Source: an uncultured Fulvivirga sp. (lineage in GTDB: Bacteria > Bacteroidota > Bacteroidia > Cytophagales > Cyclobacteriaceae). From it: DNA of 64,000 nt. The position numbers were made by a program, and so were the translations under genes. Location of the stretch: contig CANMSE010000004.1 in assembly GCA_947500555.1 (NCBI GenBank), forward strand, positions 310,001 through 374,000, written 5' to 3'. This document shows, one piece after another, positions 43,523 to 52,361 of the stretch (position 1 is the first letter of the stretch; each line of letters starts with the position of its first letter). The notes beneath the pieces were generated by a model. That model was not told the origin of the DNA and made no database searches. It saw only the letters and a program-made list of their open reading frames with translations.

Positions 43523-43927
43523 TCATGTCATTCGTTTTATCTTCTCAAGGTAATCATCTGGGAAGCCCTCTTTCTTAACCAGCCCATAGAGAGATGCTGC
43601 ATATGATTTATTCGTTCCGGTCAATGATTTAGGAGGTAGGTTATGACATATAGCATTAACAGAGTCGCCAGAATTTGTAACGATGATGACCTCTTCTGGA
43701 ACATAGTCAGAAACACTGGTTTCAGCATATAGACGATCAATTGCGTCATTATCAACCGTCATTAGTATTCCATATGACTTTTCATTTTTACTTGGAACTA
43801 GTGAAGCTCTATTCCCAATTTTTAGAGCATAATCACTAAGATGCCCTTTTCTTGGATTTGATGGTTTGATGCCATTTTTCTTTAAAATGTCTTTGTCCAT
43901 AAATAGACCATAAAAAAATACTTCCAT
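43523..43927 (-). CDS. Gamma-glutamylcyclotransferase-like (AIG2) protein
   Basis: 134 residues. FFYGLFMDKDIL at the start matches the Y-G-x-x-x-x substrate-binding loop of the GGCT/AIG2 fold, and the fold continues with RASLVPSKNEKSYGILMTV (the Gly-Ile-Leu strand after the catalytic loop) and a C-terminal helix SYAASLYGLVKKEGFPDDYLEKI. The expected catalytic Glu (in the family typically within a G-x-x-(Y/W/L)-x-(L/V)-x-x-x-x-x-x-L-D-x-x-E segment) appears at DRLYAETSV. Therefore activity is plausible but substrate unknown. Monocistronic. Confidence 0.78.
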   Translation of the reverse strand: MEVFFYGLFMDKDILKKNGIKPSNPRKGHLSDYALKIGNRASLVPSKNEKSYGILMTVDNDAIDRLYAETSVSDYVPEEVIIVTNSGDSVNAICHNLPPKSLTGTNKSYAASLYGLVKKEGFPDDYLEKIKRMT

Positions 43928-44043
43928 AGTATTCAGTTTTCACAGTTATTGCCAAAAATCTTTAATAAACTTGCAAATTGTAATTCATAAACTCTTTATG
44001 TTTTTGAACATTTTATAAGATGAGCGTTATCTATCTAAATAGG

Positions 44044-44802
44044 ATGAAAAGGTTTTTATTGTTTTTATTTTTCTCTCCCCTCTGTCTCCAGGCCCAAATT
44101 AACGAAAGTGATACTATTAAGTTGAAAGCTGACCTTTCCCTGACCGGTTTTTTACAAGGAGGAAATGTACAGACTGTGATTTTTAGAGCAAAATCAGATG
44201 TGAGCTATAAACCTTGGAAGAAATGGGTATTTAAAACGAAAAATTCTTATGTGTATCAAGAGTTTGGGAGAGAGAAAGCAGATGAAGATATTTTAAGTCT
44301 TAACTTTCTTTATTTTAACCCTGAGCGAAAAGTATATCCACTTATATTGGGTTTTGTCAGCACCAATTTTAGGAGAGAGATTGATTTACGAACTCTCTTA
44401 GGTGCAGGGGTCACCTATCAGGTTTTGAGCAATAAGGGTGACTGGCTTAAAATTTCAGTTTCCAGTGAATATGAACAGACGGATTTCGGAAAAACTGACT
44501 TGAATAAAACACAATATGATGGAAATGAATCTATCAATACGTTGCGAAGTACCGTTTGGGTAAATGGTAAATACCAATTGTTTAAGAAGAAATTAATTTT
44601 AACCCATGAGAGTTATTTTCAGCCTTCATTAGAAGAAAGTGATAATTACCGTTGGCAGGCAGATGTAGGTCTGGAATTACCTATTTCAAAGTGGTTGAAC
44701 TTTAAGGTAAACTACTTGCATACTTTTGAGAGTATAGTGGTGGAAGGTCAAAAAGAAGAAGATAGATTTTTGACTTTTGGTTTGACGATAAAAAGCTTTT
44801 GA
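44044..44802 (+). CDS. DUF481 outer-membrane protein
   Basis: Signal peptide (MKRFLLFLFFSPLCLQAQ) followed by about 235 residues of beta-barrel. LKADLSLTGFLQGGNVQTV and the strand series ending RFLTFGLTIKSF match DUF481 (YdiY-like). The start is placed at ATG 44044 since the eight extra codons from ATG 44020 (MSVIYLNR) would disrupt a good signal peptide; both remain possible. The gene stands alone between the AIG2-like and sulfotransferase-like genes. Function unknown. Confidence 0.82.
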   Translation: MKRFLLFLFFSPLCLQAQINESDTIKLKADLSLTGFLQGGNVQTVIFRAKSDVSYKPWKKWVFKTKNSYVYQEFGREKADEDILSLNFLYFNPERKVYPLILGFVSTNFRREIDLRTLLGAGVTYQVLSNKGDWLKISVSSEYEQTDFGKTDLNKTQYDGNESINTLRSTVWVNGKYQLFKKKLILTHESYFQPSLEESDNYRWQADVGLELPISKWLNFKVNYLHTFESIVVEGQKEEDRFLTFGLTIKSF

Positions 44803-44936
44803 TTGGGTTTGAAAATAGTTTTCTTGGTATTATTAATGCTTTTTTCGTTATTAACCAAGTAGCACATTTAATTTCTATACTATTATTTTCTAAATCGTGC
44901 GGTACAAGTTTTCTAGAAAAAATCTAGGAAAGCAAT

Positions 44937-45719
44937 TTACTTACTTCCATACCTAGTAAGTATCTGATTTAAGAGTAATTCGATACTGTCAGGATAGAAC
45001 AAACTAATTAAATCACTTTTATGATTATATACTTCTGAAATGATGTGATTAGGTATGACCAGTGATGCTTTAAATTCGGAATAGATTTCTTTGTACCATT
45101 TAGTTTTACTGATATTACCTTTCTTTTCCATTATTTCTGTCCCCGTTATTTCTGTTAAAAGAAGTGAAAAATTCGCTGTGAAAGTATCAAATCTGAAGAA
45201 ATACAGTTCAATGATATCTGTTTCATACAATCCAAATTGTTTATTAGGATTGTAGACAAGTTCTTTCGGTTTTATATTCAATTCCCTACTAATTTCATTC
45301 ATGGATTCTCTGTAGCCGATGAGTGATTTATCATTTAATTCTAAAATGAATTTTTTTTGCAATTGTTTGATTGAATACGTGTGTATTATAGTTTCAAATT
45401 CACTCCTAACCTCTTTCAGTCTAAGGGGCCTGGTACCGTACCCCTGAAAAAATGAAGAGATATGTCTTTCTATTGGCTCTCGAAAAATTGTAATAACCTT
45501 CAGTTTTTTCTTGTTTATCATAAAATACTTTTCAAGGTATTTTTGGAAGTTACCCTCCTTAATATCAATATTTGATAAAGAATGGCAATGACCACAAGTA
45601 AACTTGTTAAAACTTAACGAAAGTCTAGTTGATCTTGTGGCTGATTTGTGGGAACTAAATACTAAGTAGTCTAAACTGAGCAATTTGTTTTTAAATATTA
45701 GAGCCTCTTCTGAAATCAT
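44937..45719 (-). CDS. Sulfotransferase-family protein
   Basis: 260 residues. The 5'-phosphosulfate-binding-like loop is SSHKSATRSTRLSL (in the place of P-K-x-G-S/T-x-x-x). The later ITIFREPIERHISSFFQGYG contains the 3'-phosphate-binding R-x-P-x-x-R-x-x-S motif of PAPS-dependent sulfotransferases. Both parts are present with typical spacing (about 70 residues). No signal peptide. It would transfer sulfate to a carbohydrate or other acceptor. The genes on both sides are unrelated, and its AT-rich flanks suggest acquired DNA. Acceptor unknown. Confidence 0.7.
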   Translation of the reverse strand: MISEEALIFKNKLLSLDYLVFSSHKSATRSTRLSLSFNKFTCGHCHSLSNIDIKEGNFQKYLEKYFMINKKKLKVITIFREPIERHISSFFQGYGTRPLRLKEVRSEFETIIHTYSIKQLQKKFILELNDKSLIGYRESMNEISRELNIKPKELVYNPNKQFGLYETDIIELYFFRFDTFTANFSLLLTEITGTEIMEKKGNISKTKWYKEIYSEFKASLVIPNHIISEVYNHKSDLISLFYPDSIELLLNQILTRYGSK

Positions 45720-45978
45720 TTATCTAGTATTCTATTTATTCTGTTAAAATTTAACCTTCCAAAGCTCTTACGTTGATAGGTTCATAGTTTTTCTAGTCTA
45801 TAAGTAATGATTAAGACAAGAAAATACTAGTTTTTTATCTTGGCATCAAGATAGCCTTGAATCTCTTAAAATTTGGTAGACAAACATGAATTAAATTCGC
45901 TTGTTTTATTTAGTAGTGATTTGATGTAGTTAAGGTTAGATAGTACTTTTGTTTCAATCCGATAGCAAAATTATAATA

Positions 45979-47064
45979 TTACTTTTGGATGTATGCATTG
46001 AAATTATGATTACTATGCTGATCCAGCTTCATATCCAACGATTCATCCACAAATTTCTTCTCCTTCATGGACAGAGCTTCACTTTTCTTCTTGATTTCGT
46101 GATGGATAAAAGCCTTGTCTTTTAGGAAGTCTGTCTCGAATTTATATTCAACGGTTTCCAGAACATAGTCATAAGCACTTTTTTTAGAGACCAACTTCAC
46201 CAAGATAGGAGAGGCCTCTACCACAATAAAAAGCAGAATGATAAATACATTGGCCCACCAAATAGCACTACTCTCATAAGTCAGCCTGCTTAAAGCTTCC
46301 AAGCGTGCAGCTGGCCCACCTATGTCGGCTTTAATCAGGGCAGCTATTTCATTCTGACTTTGAGTGCTCATCTCACTAAGTTTTTGATAATTTTCAGCGA
46401 TAAGCTTACCATTGACTTGTTTCAATTCCTCAAGCTCTGAGTTCACTCGATCCGCATCTGCTTTTTTAATTCGATAAATAGGGCCGGCATTTCTTTTTCT
46501 GGTTCCTCCGGTACCGTCAGCTTCTTGTTGCGCTATAGCAGCCAATTCATTCCTCTCCGCTGTTTTAGTTAGTATTTCAGCTTTGAGCTGAGCAATTTGG
46601 TTTAACAGCGCTTCTTCATCAGCCGTATATTTAAGTTTGATAAGATCTTCCTGCTCTTTGTATACTTCCTGAGCCATGAGTGCGAGCTCGCCATTAATCT
46701 CCTTTTCAAAGATTTTTAGTTCCAGTGGTTTAGCAATTACAATAGAAATAAGAATAGCCAATAGTATTCGGGGAGCAGCCATTCGAAACTCATACCAGTT
46801 ATTATCAGCTTTGCGCATACTGGAAACTATGTAACGATCAAGATTAAAGATCATTAAACCCCAGACCAATCCAAGTATCGAAGCGGTTAAGGCATTGTCA
46901 AATACGGTATAAAAAGCATAACCTGAAGCCAGGGCAGCGAACAACCCTGTAAAAAAAATGGTGGCACCTATGCCTGCATACTTGCTGGTATCTGTAGGAC
47001 AATTTTTTAACAATTTACTACTTGCCCCTGAGCAGTAATGGAAGAATTCTTTGACCTTTTTCAT
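45979..47064 (-). CDS. DUF4407 membrane protein
   Basis: 361 residues. The N-terminal cytoplasmic part (FFHYCSGASSKLLKNCPTDTSKY) and first helices (33-53, 60-78, with LVWGLMIFNLDRYIVSS) are those of DUF4407, a family of four-helix membrane proteins. A charged periplasmic or cytoplasmic helical region (about 120-250) includes QQEADGTGGTRKRNAGPIYRI. The final helix (about 269-290) precedes a C-terminal tail. Function unknown. About 1.3 kb upstream a degraded second copy lies beyond an unrelated lipoprotein gene, sharing part of the upstream palindrome. Confidence 0.92.
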   Translation of the reverse strand: MKKVKEFFHYCSGASSKLLKNCPTDTSKYAGIGATIFFTGLFAALASGYAFYTVFDNALTASILGLVWGLMIFNLDRYIVSSMRKADNNWYEFRMAAPRILLAILISIVIAKPLELKIFEKEINGELALMAQEVYKEQEDLIKLKYTADEEALLNQIAQLKAEILTKTAERNELAAIAQQEADGTGGTRKRNAGPIYRIKKADADRVNSELEELKQVNGKLIAENYQKLSEMSTQSQNEIAALIKADIGGPAARLEALSRLTYESSAIWWANVFIILLFIVVEASPILVKLVSKKSAYDYVLETVEYKFETDFLKDKAFIHHEIKKKSEALSMKEKKFVDESLDMKLDQHSNHNFNAYIQK

Positions 47065-47159
47065 GGAGATGAAACGATGAGTTAATTAAAATATTGGTTA
47101 GGCACAACATTAATGCCATTACCCCTAAATGAAATAAAAGAGCTTTGGTCTTTAAAACT

Positions 47160-47173
47160 GTTCAATTATGAAC
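47160..47173 (-). promoter_or_regulatory. Palindromic element upstream of DUF4407 gene
   Basis: GTTCA-ATTA-TGAAC, 96 bases before ATG 47064. The block around it (47141-47175) is 30 of 34 identical to 48440-48474, which lies in the degraded copy, where the palindrome is GTTCA-ATTG-TGAAC. Retention of both arms in the copy suggests a common regulatory site; the protein that binds is unknown. Confidence 0.45.
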
Positions 47174-47228
47174 ATAATTCATGTTCGAAGATGAACCACG
47201 TATTTTCTTATTCTAAATCATTTTGAGA

Positions 47229-48257
47229 TTAGTCCAACAAATCAATATTTAAATTATCGATTCGCATGGTAGTTGGTGTCTGAGAACTCAAATTGAACGA
47301 GATAGTAATGACATCTGAGTTTTTACTAATACAATAGAGCTCATGGGTATAATCTTCATAAATCCCACTACTTGTTTCCGAGATTCTAAATATATGGAAT
47401 CTGTTCAATGTCCCATCTGGAAGCCGTTCTCTCAAGCTTAAACCTTTGGTGAATACACCATTTTCTAAATCAGTAACGGAGATGTCAGAAGTAGCTTTAA
47501 GGTTGCTACATGCTTGAAAACTAGAAAGCTCAAACCTTCTAACTACTGAGGCTAGTCCATCATTAATAACACTATTCTGTGATATGGTGAGGCTAGTTGC
47601 AGATTCTTTTACTATGGTATAAAGGCTCGGATCATTATCAACTAATTTTCCATCAATATAAGTAAATAGCTCCCAATCGGTTAGGGCTTCTTGGTCTTCA
47701 TTTTCACTGTAAACGTTTCTTACCAAATTATTTCTCGAAGCAAAATCTGGAGAATCAACTCCTTGATTAAATAGTTCATCCAGGTAGTAACTACGAAATA
47801 CTTCATTCTCATAATACGTATTAAAATTGGAACAGGAAATGCCATCTTGAAAGGAGCACATGATGGATTTAGGATATCTGTTTGGGAACTGGGTACTTAG
47901 ATGTGATCTCTCAAGCATGGCGTGACCCAATTCGTGAAACATTAAATTTTCACGTTCTATCTCCGTTCTGGCCAGCCAGCAACTTTCCGTCATCTTTATT
48001 TCTATTTGACCAGTATTATTACCATTCCAAGCGGCATATCCACAAAAGTTCTGATCATTAGTTAAGGTGAATTCGTCCACTAGTGTAGCTTGGACGTTGT
48101 TAATATCTAAACTTTTGCCACGAAGAGCTGCTTCACTAATAAAGTCTTCAATATATGGCCTCAATTCTTCATCAATAATTCCGCTAAAATTTTCTTCGTC
48201 ATTCTGACATGAAATCAAAAAGATAAGTAAACTGAATAGTAAGAGTATTTTTTTCAT
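47229..48257 (-). CDS. Putative metalloprotease-like lipoprotein
   Basis: Lipoprotein signal (MKKILLLFSLLIFLISC) with lipid Cys at 17. The zincin signature is ENLMFHELGHAMLERSH (HExxH then a histidine seven residues on), giving the HExxHxxxxxxH layout of zinc metalloproteases. A Cys pair flanks it upstream (CGYAAW and CWLART). The second half (about 170-342) is a beta-rich domain with two more cysteines. No propeptide is recognised. It lies between the intact DUF4407 gene and the degraded copy. Peptidase activity is inferred from the motif only. Confidence 0.65.
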   Translation of the reverse strand: MKKILLLFSLLIFLISCQNDEENFSGIIDEELRPYIEDFISEAALRGKSLDINNVQATLVDEFTLTNDQNFCGYAAWNGNNTGQIEIKMTESCWLARTEIERENLMFHELGHAMLERSHLSTQFPNRYPKSIMCSFQDGISCSNFNTYYENEVFRSYYLDELFNQGVDSPDFASRNNLVRNVYSENEDQEALTDWELFTYIDGKLVDNDPSLYTIVKESATSLTISQNSVINDGLASVVRRFELSSFQACSNLKATSDISVTDLENGVFTKGLSLRERLPDGTLNRFHIFRISETSSGIYEDYTHELYCISKNSDVITISFNLSSQTPTTMRIDNLNIDLLD

Positions 48258-48328
48258 AGGTTTCTATGGATGTTTCTCAGATGGCCACACCTGTGAACGT
48301 TTTCTTTTGTAATTCTTTCAATTTAAAA

Positions 48329-48433
48329 TTACGTTTTTCGATACTTCTTAGTGTCCATTTTAAGCCTTTTTATCCTGTGAATAGGGCCTGTATTTCGCTG
48401 TCCAGTTCCCCCAGTGCCATCTGCCTCTTGCAT
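48329..48433 (-). pseudogene. Fragment of a second DUF4407 gene
   Basis: Minus-strand reading from ATG 48433 to TAA 48329 gives 34 residues, of which the first 23 (QEADGTGGTGQRNTGPIHRIKR) match residues 180-201 of the intact DUF4407 protein (QQEADGTGGTRKRNAGPIYRIKK) with conservative changes. After that it diverges. The stretch directly upstream (48440-48474) matches the region upstream of the intact gene at 47141-47175. So a duplicate copy lost about 180 N-terminal codons by internal deletion and its 3' part as well. Intergenic segment 48258-48552 otherwise holds no gene. Confidence 0.75.
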
Positions 48434-48552
48434 AACAAGAGCGTGGGTCTTTGAAACTGTTCAATTGTGAACACCCGTAGTGTTCTTTGACGATCACTAC
48501 TATCGAATGAATAATAACCCTATGATTCAAAACAGCGTACATTTAAATTCAT

Positions 48553-49551
48553 ATGAATTTAGAAGGTTTATTAGGTGTATTTGCTGGGATAGCCGTTGCT
48601 ATGGCGCTGTTTTTGGCTTCTTATTTAGCATTTATTCGTAAAGATGATCCTATAAAAAATGGTTTACTTGGGTTTCTTTTTGTAGCGGTGGCGTTAAGAA
48701 TTGGGAAATCAATTATTTTTTATATTCTCTATGATATGGCCGCTGTTGGATTGGCCGCAGGCTTTTTAGGCTTGGCTAGTATTGGGCCTCTTTTGCTGGT
48801 TTACATCAGTGAATCCGTAAATAAATACCCCAAGCTTAATTTGAATCAATTGTTACATTTGGTTATTCCGGTATTAGGTGCTATTGGGTGCTTTGTATTT
48901 GCGGAAACACCATATGTTTCTTTATTATATCAAAGTGCTACGGCAGTGTTGTTTATGTATTTAGCAGCTTCCTGGAAATTACATTTGGTAAGAGAGCATA
49001 AACAGCAGAGATTGGAATCTTGGAATAAAAACCTTTTACTTTCAGTTTCCATAATCCTGGTTGCACTTATCTATCAACATGTTACTGATGAAATGTCGGA
49101 TTATATGGTAGGCTCAGGCATAGCGGCAGTTGGTATTTATTGGTTCTTAATTGCTGCATTAAAGTCCCCAATCGTCTTTTTGAAAAATGAGGGCGCTGAA
49201 CTACCACATGAAATTCTTAATAAAGTAAGATTCGCATTCGAAGAAGACGAAGTTTTCAAAACCTCTGGAATTACAATTACTAATTTGTCCAAACATTTAG
49301 ATTTACCAGCTTACCAATTAACTAAAGCTATAAAGTTGCTATATAATAAGTCATTTCCTGAATCAGTCAACTCTTTTCGAATTAAGGAAATGAAAACAAA
49401 GCTATTGGCAGAAGAAGGCTACAACAAAATTGAAACATTAGCTTATGAAGTAGGTTTCAATACACCATCCGCATTTTATGCTGCTTTCAAAAAGCATACA
49501 GGGATGAGTCCCAAAGAATATCAGCAAAGACAGGTTTTAGAATCAGCCTGA
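48553..49551 (+). CDS. AraC-family transcriptional regulator with N-terminal membrane domain
   Basis: 332 residues. About six or seven membrane helices span 1-215 (LLGVFAGIAVAMALFLASYL at the start), followed by a C-terminal AraC domain (about 228-328). The two helix-turn-helices are TNLSKHLDLPAYQLTKAIKLL and IETLAYEVGFNTPSAFYAAFKKHTG; the family signature A-x-x-x-G-F-x-x-x-x-x-F-x-x-x-F-K-x-x-x-G-x-(T/S)-P is present. Membrane-embedded AraC proteins probably sense a membrane or extracellular signal and act on DNA from the membrane. It lies downstream of the degraded DUF4407 copy and converges with the DUF2911 gene. Target unknown. Confidence 0.9.
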   Translation: MNLEGLLGVFAGIAVAMALFLASYLAFIRKDDPIKNGLLGFLFVAVALRIGKSIIFYILYDMAAVGLAAGFLGLASIGPLLLVYISESVNKYPKLNLNQLLHLVIPVLGAIGCFVFAETPYVSLLYQSATAVLFMYLAASWKLHLVREHKQQRLESWNKNLLLSVSIILVALIYQHVTDEMSDYMVGSGIAAVGIYWFLIAALKSPIVFLKNEGAELPHEILNKVRFAFEEDEVFKTSGITITNLSKHLDLPAYQLTKAIKLLYNKSFPESVNSFRIKEMKTKLLAEEGYNKIETLAYEVGFNTPSAFYAAFKKHTGMSPKEYQQRQVLESA

Positions 49552-49575
49552 CCATTAGAATTAGAAGCTTAGTTG

Positions 49576-50676
49576 TTATGTTCCTGGAACTTTATAAGTA
49601 CCGTTGGTGACTTCTTCTTTTATTTCAGCAAGCCTTGATTTGAATCCTTGAGGCGTGTTTTTCTCTGCCTCTGCTAGTGATTTTAGAGCAGCTTTTTTAT
49701 TCCCCAAAAAGTATTGGCAAAGTCCAAGGTTTAATGTTAGGTACCAGGTGCCAGGAGCATTTTTTAGTGCATTATTAGTGATTTCAAAAGCGTCTTTAGG
49801 TCTATTACTTTGTAATAAGAATATAGCTAGTCCGTTAGCCTCATAAGCTGACAGACTCATTGATTTTATCTCGTTTAGAGTAGCCTCTAAAGCTTCAGCT
49901 TTATTAAGCTTTTTTTCCAAACGAGCTTTAGTCGTCATGTTGGCTACATTCTTATTAGCTGAAAACCCATTATAACCTCCATTTACTGAACGGTTCGCCC
50001 ACTGTAGAGCTTCTTCTAAATTAGTATCATGATTTAAACACCAGCTGGCAGCGTCATTCCAGGCTTCCCAACGATAAGTATTAATTCCCAATAACTCATA
50101 CCTAAAATTGGCTACTACGGTTTTATTTAAATCCACTGACACTGTTAATGGAATTCTTTTTTCTCCCCAATCCAGCGCTATAACAACAGAGTTTTCTGTT
50201 CGATCAATAAACTTATAGTCAAGCTGCTCTGAGAAAGGTGCACTGGTAGGTGTTACATTTACTTTTAACGCTATATGTTCATCCCTGTTCAAGTAGTAGC
50301 TTCCCCATTGGTTGTCATGATGAGCGAACATCAATGTCCATGATCCATCTTCTTGAGTATCTATATGGAAACCATAACTTCCCGCTTTCAGTGATTGTCC
50401 TTCTATCAGCACATCGGTGGTAAAGCTAATCCGTGTATTCATATTAGCGCCTGCTCGCCAGGCTAAATTAGGATCACTATAGGAGCCCACCACATCATTC
50501 CAGATGTCTCTACCCCTAACTGCAGGGCTATGATAATCAACTGTGATGTCGGTAATTCCCAACCTTTGTGTTTCGATCACTTTCGGACTGGGGGTAGGTA
50601 TTTTAACGGTGTGAAATTGAGTGAATGAGAGTGTAATAACCCCACTCAACAAGAGAGTAAAAAGTGTTTTTTTCAT
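49576..50676 (-). CDS. DUF2911 protein with TPR-like C-terminus
   Basis: Signal peptide (MKKTLFTLLLSGVITLSFTQ) and a DUF2911 domain (about 25-195): VIETQRLGITDITVDYHSPAVRGRDIW opens it, with WRAGANMNTRISFTTDVLIEGQSLKAGSY and WGSYYLNRDEHIAL later. The C-terminal third contains a helical TPR-like region (WANRSVNGG, NAPGTWYLTLNLGLCQYFLGN). Frequent in Bacteroidetes; no activity is established. Convergent with the AraC gene, 24 bases between stops. Probably periplasmic. Single-gene unit. Confidence 0.88.
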   Translation of the reverse strand: MKKTLFTLLLSGVITLSFTQFHTVKIPTPSPKVIETQRLGITDITVDYHSPAVRGRDIWNDVVGSYSDPNLAWRAGANMNTRISFTTDVLIEGQSLKAGSYGFHIDTQEDGSWTLMFAHHDNQWGSYYLNRDEHIALKVNVTPTSAPFSEQLDYKFIDRTENSVVIALDWGEKRIPLTVSVDLNKTVVANFRYELLGINTYRWEAWNDAASWCLNHDTNLEEALQWANRSVNGGYNGFSANKNVANMTTKARLEKKLNKAEALEATLNEIKSMSLSAYEANGLAIFLLQSNRPKDAFEITNNALKNAPGTWYLTLNLGLCQYFLGNKKAALKSLAEAEKNTPQGFKSRLAEIKEEVTNGTYKVPGT

Positions 50677-50767
50677 TGTTTGTAGTATTGAGTTTGGGCA
50701 ATACTACTCTGTGATTGAGTTATCGGTCTCCTGATTTTGGAAATGTGGAGACGATTATTAATAGAAA

Positions 50768-51163
50768 TTAGATATTTAAATCAACAACAACCTTAACAAA
50801 CAATAAAATTGACAACATACACATTATAAATCCAACTCGTCTAAATTTTTTACTTCCAGAATTAACATTTCTTATACTTTTAAGCCCTATCCGTGGAAAT
50901 ATGAGATAAATGAAGCCTTTTAGCAGTTGAGACAATCCGTAAAGTGTTACTAGAATTGTAGGCCATTTCCAGATAAGGTGAAAGGAAATTATAATCGATC
51001 CCATTGCTAATGCTAATAATGCATTAAAAATATTACCAACATTGCCTTTTTTCGCTAGGTACTGAAAAAACTCTATCCAGATAGTTGGACGAATCAAGTG
51101 TGACGAGCCTATTGCCAAAAAGTTGACAGCAACGAAAAGTTGAATTGACTGAACAGGGGTCAT
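50768..51163 (-). CDS. Small multi-spanning membrane protein, unknown family
   Basis: 131 residues with four likely helices: about 5-22, 42-60, 66-90, 108-128. The first part, IQLFVAVNFLAIGSSHLIRPTIWIEFFQYL, has a Gly-x-x-His-x-x-x-Pro that is reminiscent of small four-helix proteins of the DoxX-like kind, but this is weak. No catalytic motif. Monocistronic; divergent from the SPFH gene, 351 bases away. Function unknown. Confidence 0.7.
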   Translation of the reverse strand: MTPVQSIQLFVAVNFLAIGSSHLIRPTIWIEFFQYLAKKGNVGNIFNALLALAMGSIIISFHLIWKWPTILVTLYGLSQLLKGFIYLIFPRIGLKSIRNVNSGSKKFRRVGFIMCMLSILLFVKVVVDLNI

Positions 51164-51514
51164 TTACACAACGTTAGAGTTTTCATTTTTTACAAAGCCA
51201 TTACTTATTGTAATGGATGAAATACCATTAAAGGTAAAACTTAGCTGATTTCAAATCCTAATACTATCTAAATCGTAACCTTTTTAATTTTTGATCGTTA
51301 CTATGATAGTAATACTATTAAATAATTAAGTTAAACATTTATTAAAAGAAGTTATACTATTTAATGTATTCATAAATACTCACTTTGTAAACCTTAATTG
51401 GGTGGAATTTTGGATGAAATAGTTTTATTAAAAAACATTCATCTATCCCACTAGTTGCTTGAGAATTTAACGTCTTCTGAAAGGGAGCTATTGATAACCT
51501 AAACTGTTATAATT
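51164..51514. other. Intergenic region, no gene recognised
   Basis: 351 AT-rich bases between divergent genes. Contains a small hairpin ATTAC-TTATT-GTAAT near 51203 and an ACTTTG at about 51380, possibly part of a promoter for the SPFH gene, but no clear TAnnTTTG match. No RNA gene or coding remnant found. Confidence 0.4.
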
Positions 51515-52297
51515 ATGAAAAGGCAATTGATTTTCGGAATAGTATTGATGTTAGTGCTGTCGAGCTGTGCAGTAGTGAAACAAGGTGAGGTGGGGGTTAA
51601 AAGAAAAATGGGGAAGCTTGATGATAAAATTTATACATCTGGAGCTGTAGGTTTTAACCCTTTTACAGCTGTAGTGATTAAAGTACCGGTGCGTACTATG
51701 AACATGGAGATATCCTCTAATTTACCATCTAAAGAAGGCTTAAATGTAGGAGCCATAATCTCTATTCTATATCGAATTCAGCCTGATAAGGCTCCGGACA
51801 TTGTTGAAACTATCGGACTTAATTATGAGCAAGTTGTGATTAATAGTGTATTCAGATCAGCTTCTGCTGATGTTTGCTCTAAGTTTTTTGCCAAGGATAT
51901 GCATACTGCCCAACGTTCAGTTATCGAAAAGGAGATTACTGATCGTATGTCATCAGTATTGAATGACAGAGGCTTTGAAATTGAAGCAGTCTTGTTAAAA
52001 ACAATACAGCTTCCACAAGGCCTGTCACGAGCAGTCGAAGAGAAGTTAGAAGCGGAGCAAGACGCTCAACGTATGAAGTTTTTATTGGATCGTGAAAAAC
52101 TAGAAGCTGAACGAAAGTTAGTAGAGGCACAGGGTATTAGTGATGCTCAGAAAATAATTGCTGAAGGCTTAAGTCCGGCTATTCTTCAATGGAAAAGTAT
52201 TGAAGCATTTAAGGAACTATCAAAGTCTCCAAATTCTAAAGTGATTATTACTGATGGCAAATCCCCTATGTTGATTGATGGGGTAAATGGTAACTAA
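51515..52297 (+). CDS. SPFH/Band 7 (prohibitin-like) lipoprotein
   Basis: Lipoprotein-like N-terminus (MKRQLIFGIVLMLVLSSC) rather than the usual N-terminal helix of prohibitins, so it is probably anchored on the outer face of the inner membrane or in the outer membrane. The SPFH domain spans about 25-200 (GEVGVKRKMGKLDDKIYTSG, VGFNPFTAVVIKVPVRTM), followed by a coiled coil (EKLEAEQDAQRMKFLLDREKLEAERK). Proteins of this family oligomerise in membranes and modulate proteases or membrane domains. No FtsH/HflC partner is adjacent. 260 residues. A hairpin terminator follows. Confidence 0.9.
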   Translation: MKRQLIFGIVLMLVLSSCAVVKQGEVGVKRKMGKLDDKIYTSGAVGFNPFTAVVIKVPVRTMNMEISSNLPSKEGLNVGAIISILYRIQPDKAPDIVETIGLNYEQVVINSVFRSASADVCSKFFAKDMHTAQRSVIEKEITDRMSSVLNDRGFEIEAVLLKTIQLPQGLSRAVEEKLEAEQDAQRMKFLLDREKLEAERKLVEAQGISDAQKIIAEGLSPAILQWKSIEAFKELSKSPNSKVIITDGKSPMLIDGVNGN

Positions 52298-52325
52298 AGA
52301 GATTTAGATTTAAGTGTGTTTTAAA

Positions 52326-52356
52326 AGCAGCTGGTTCAAATCAGCTGCTATTTTAA
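52326..52356. terminator. Bidirectional hairpin between SPFH gene and dnaE
   Basis: AGCAGCTG/CAGCTGCT arms (52326-52333, 52342-52349) with an 8-base loop; A-rich before and ATTTTAATA after. It lies between two convergent genes and could stop both. Confidence 0.75.
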
Positions 52357-52361
52357 TATAC

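Noticed and set aside
48360..48542. Minus-strand 60-codon open frame over the degraded DUF4407 copy.
   Set aside because: Different frame from the homologous one; the recognisable DUF4407 residues are in the 48433-48329 frame.
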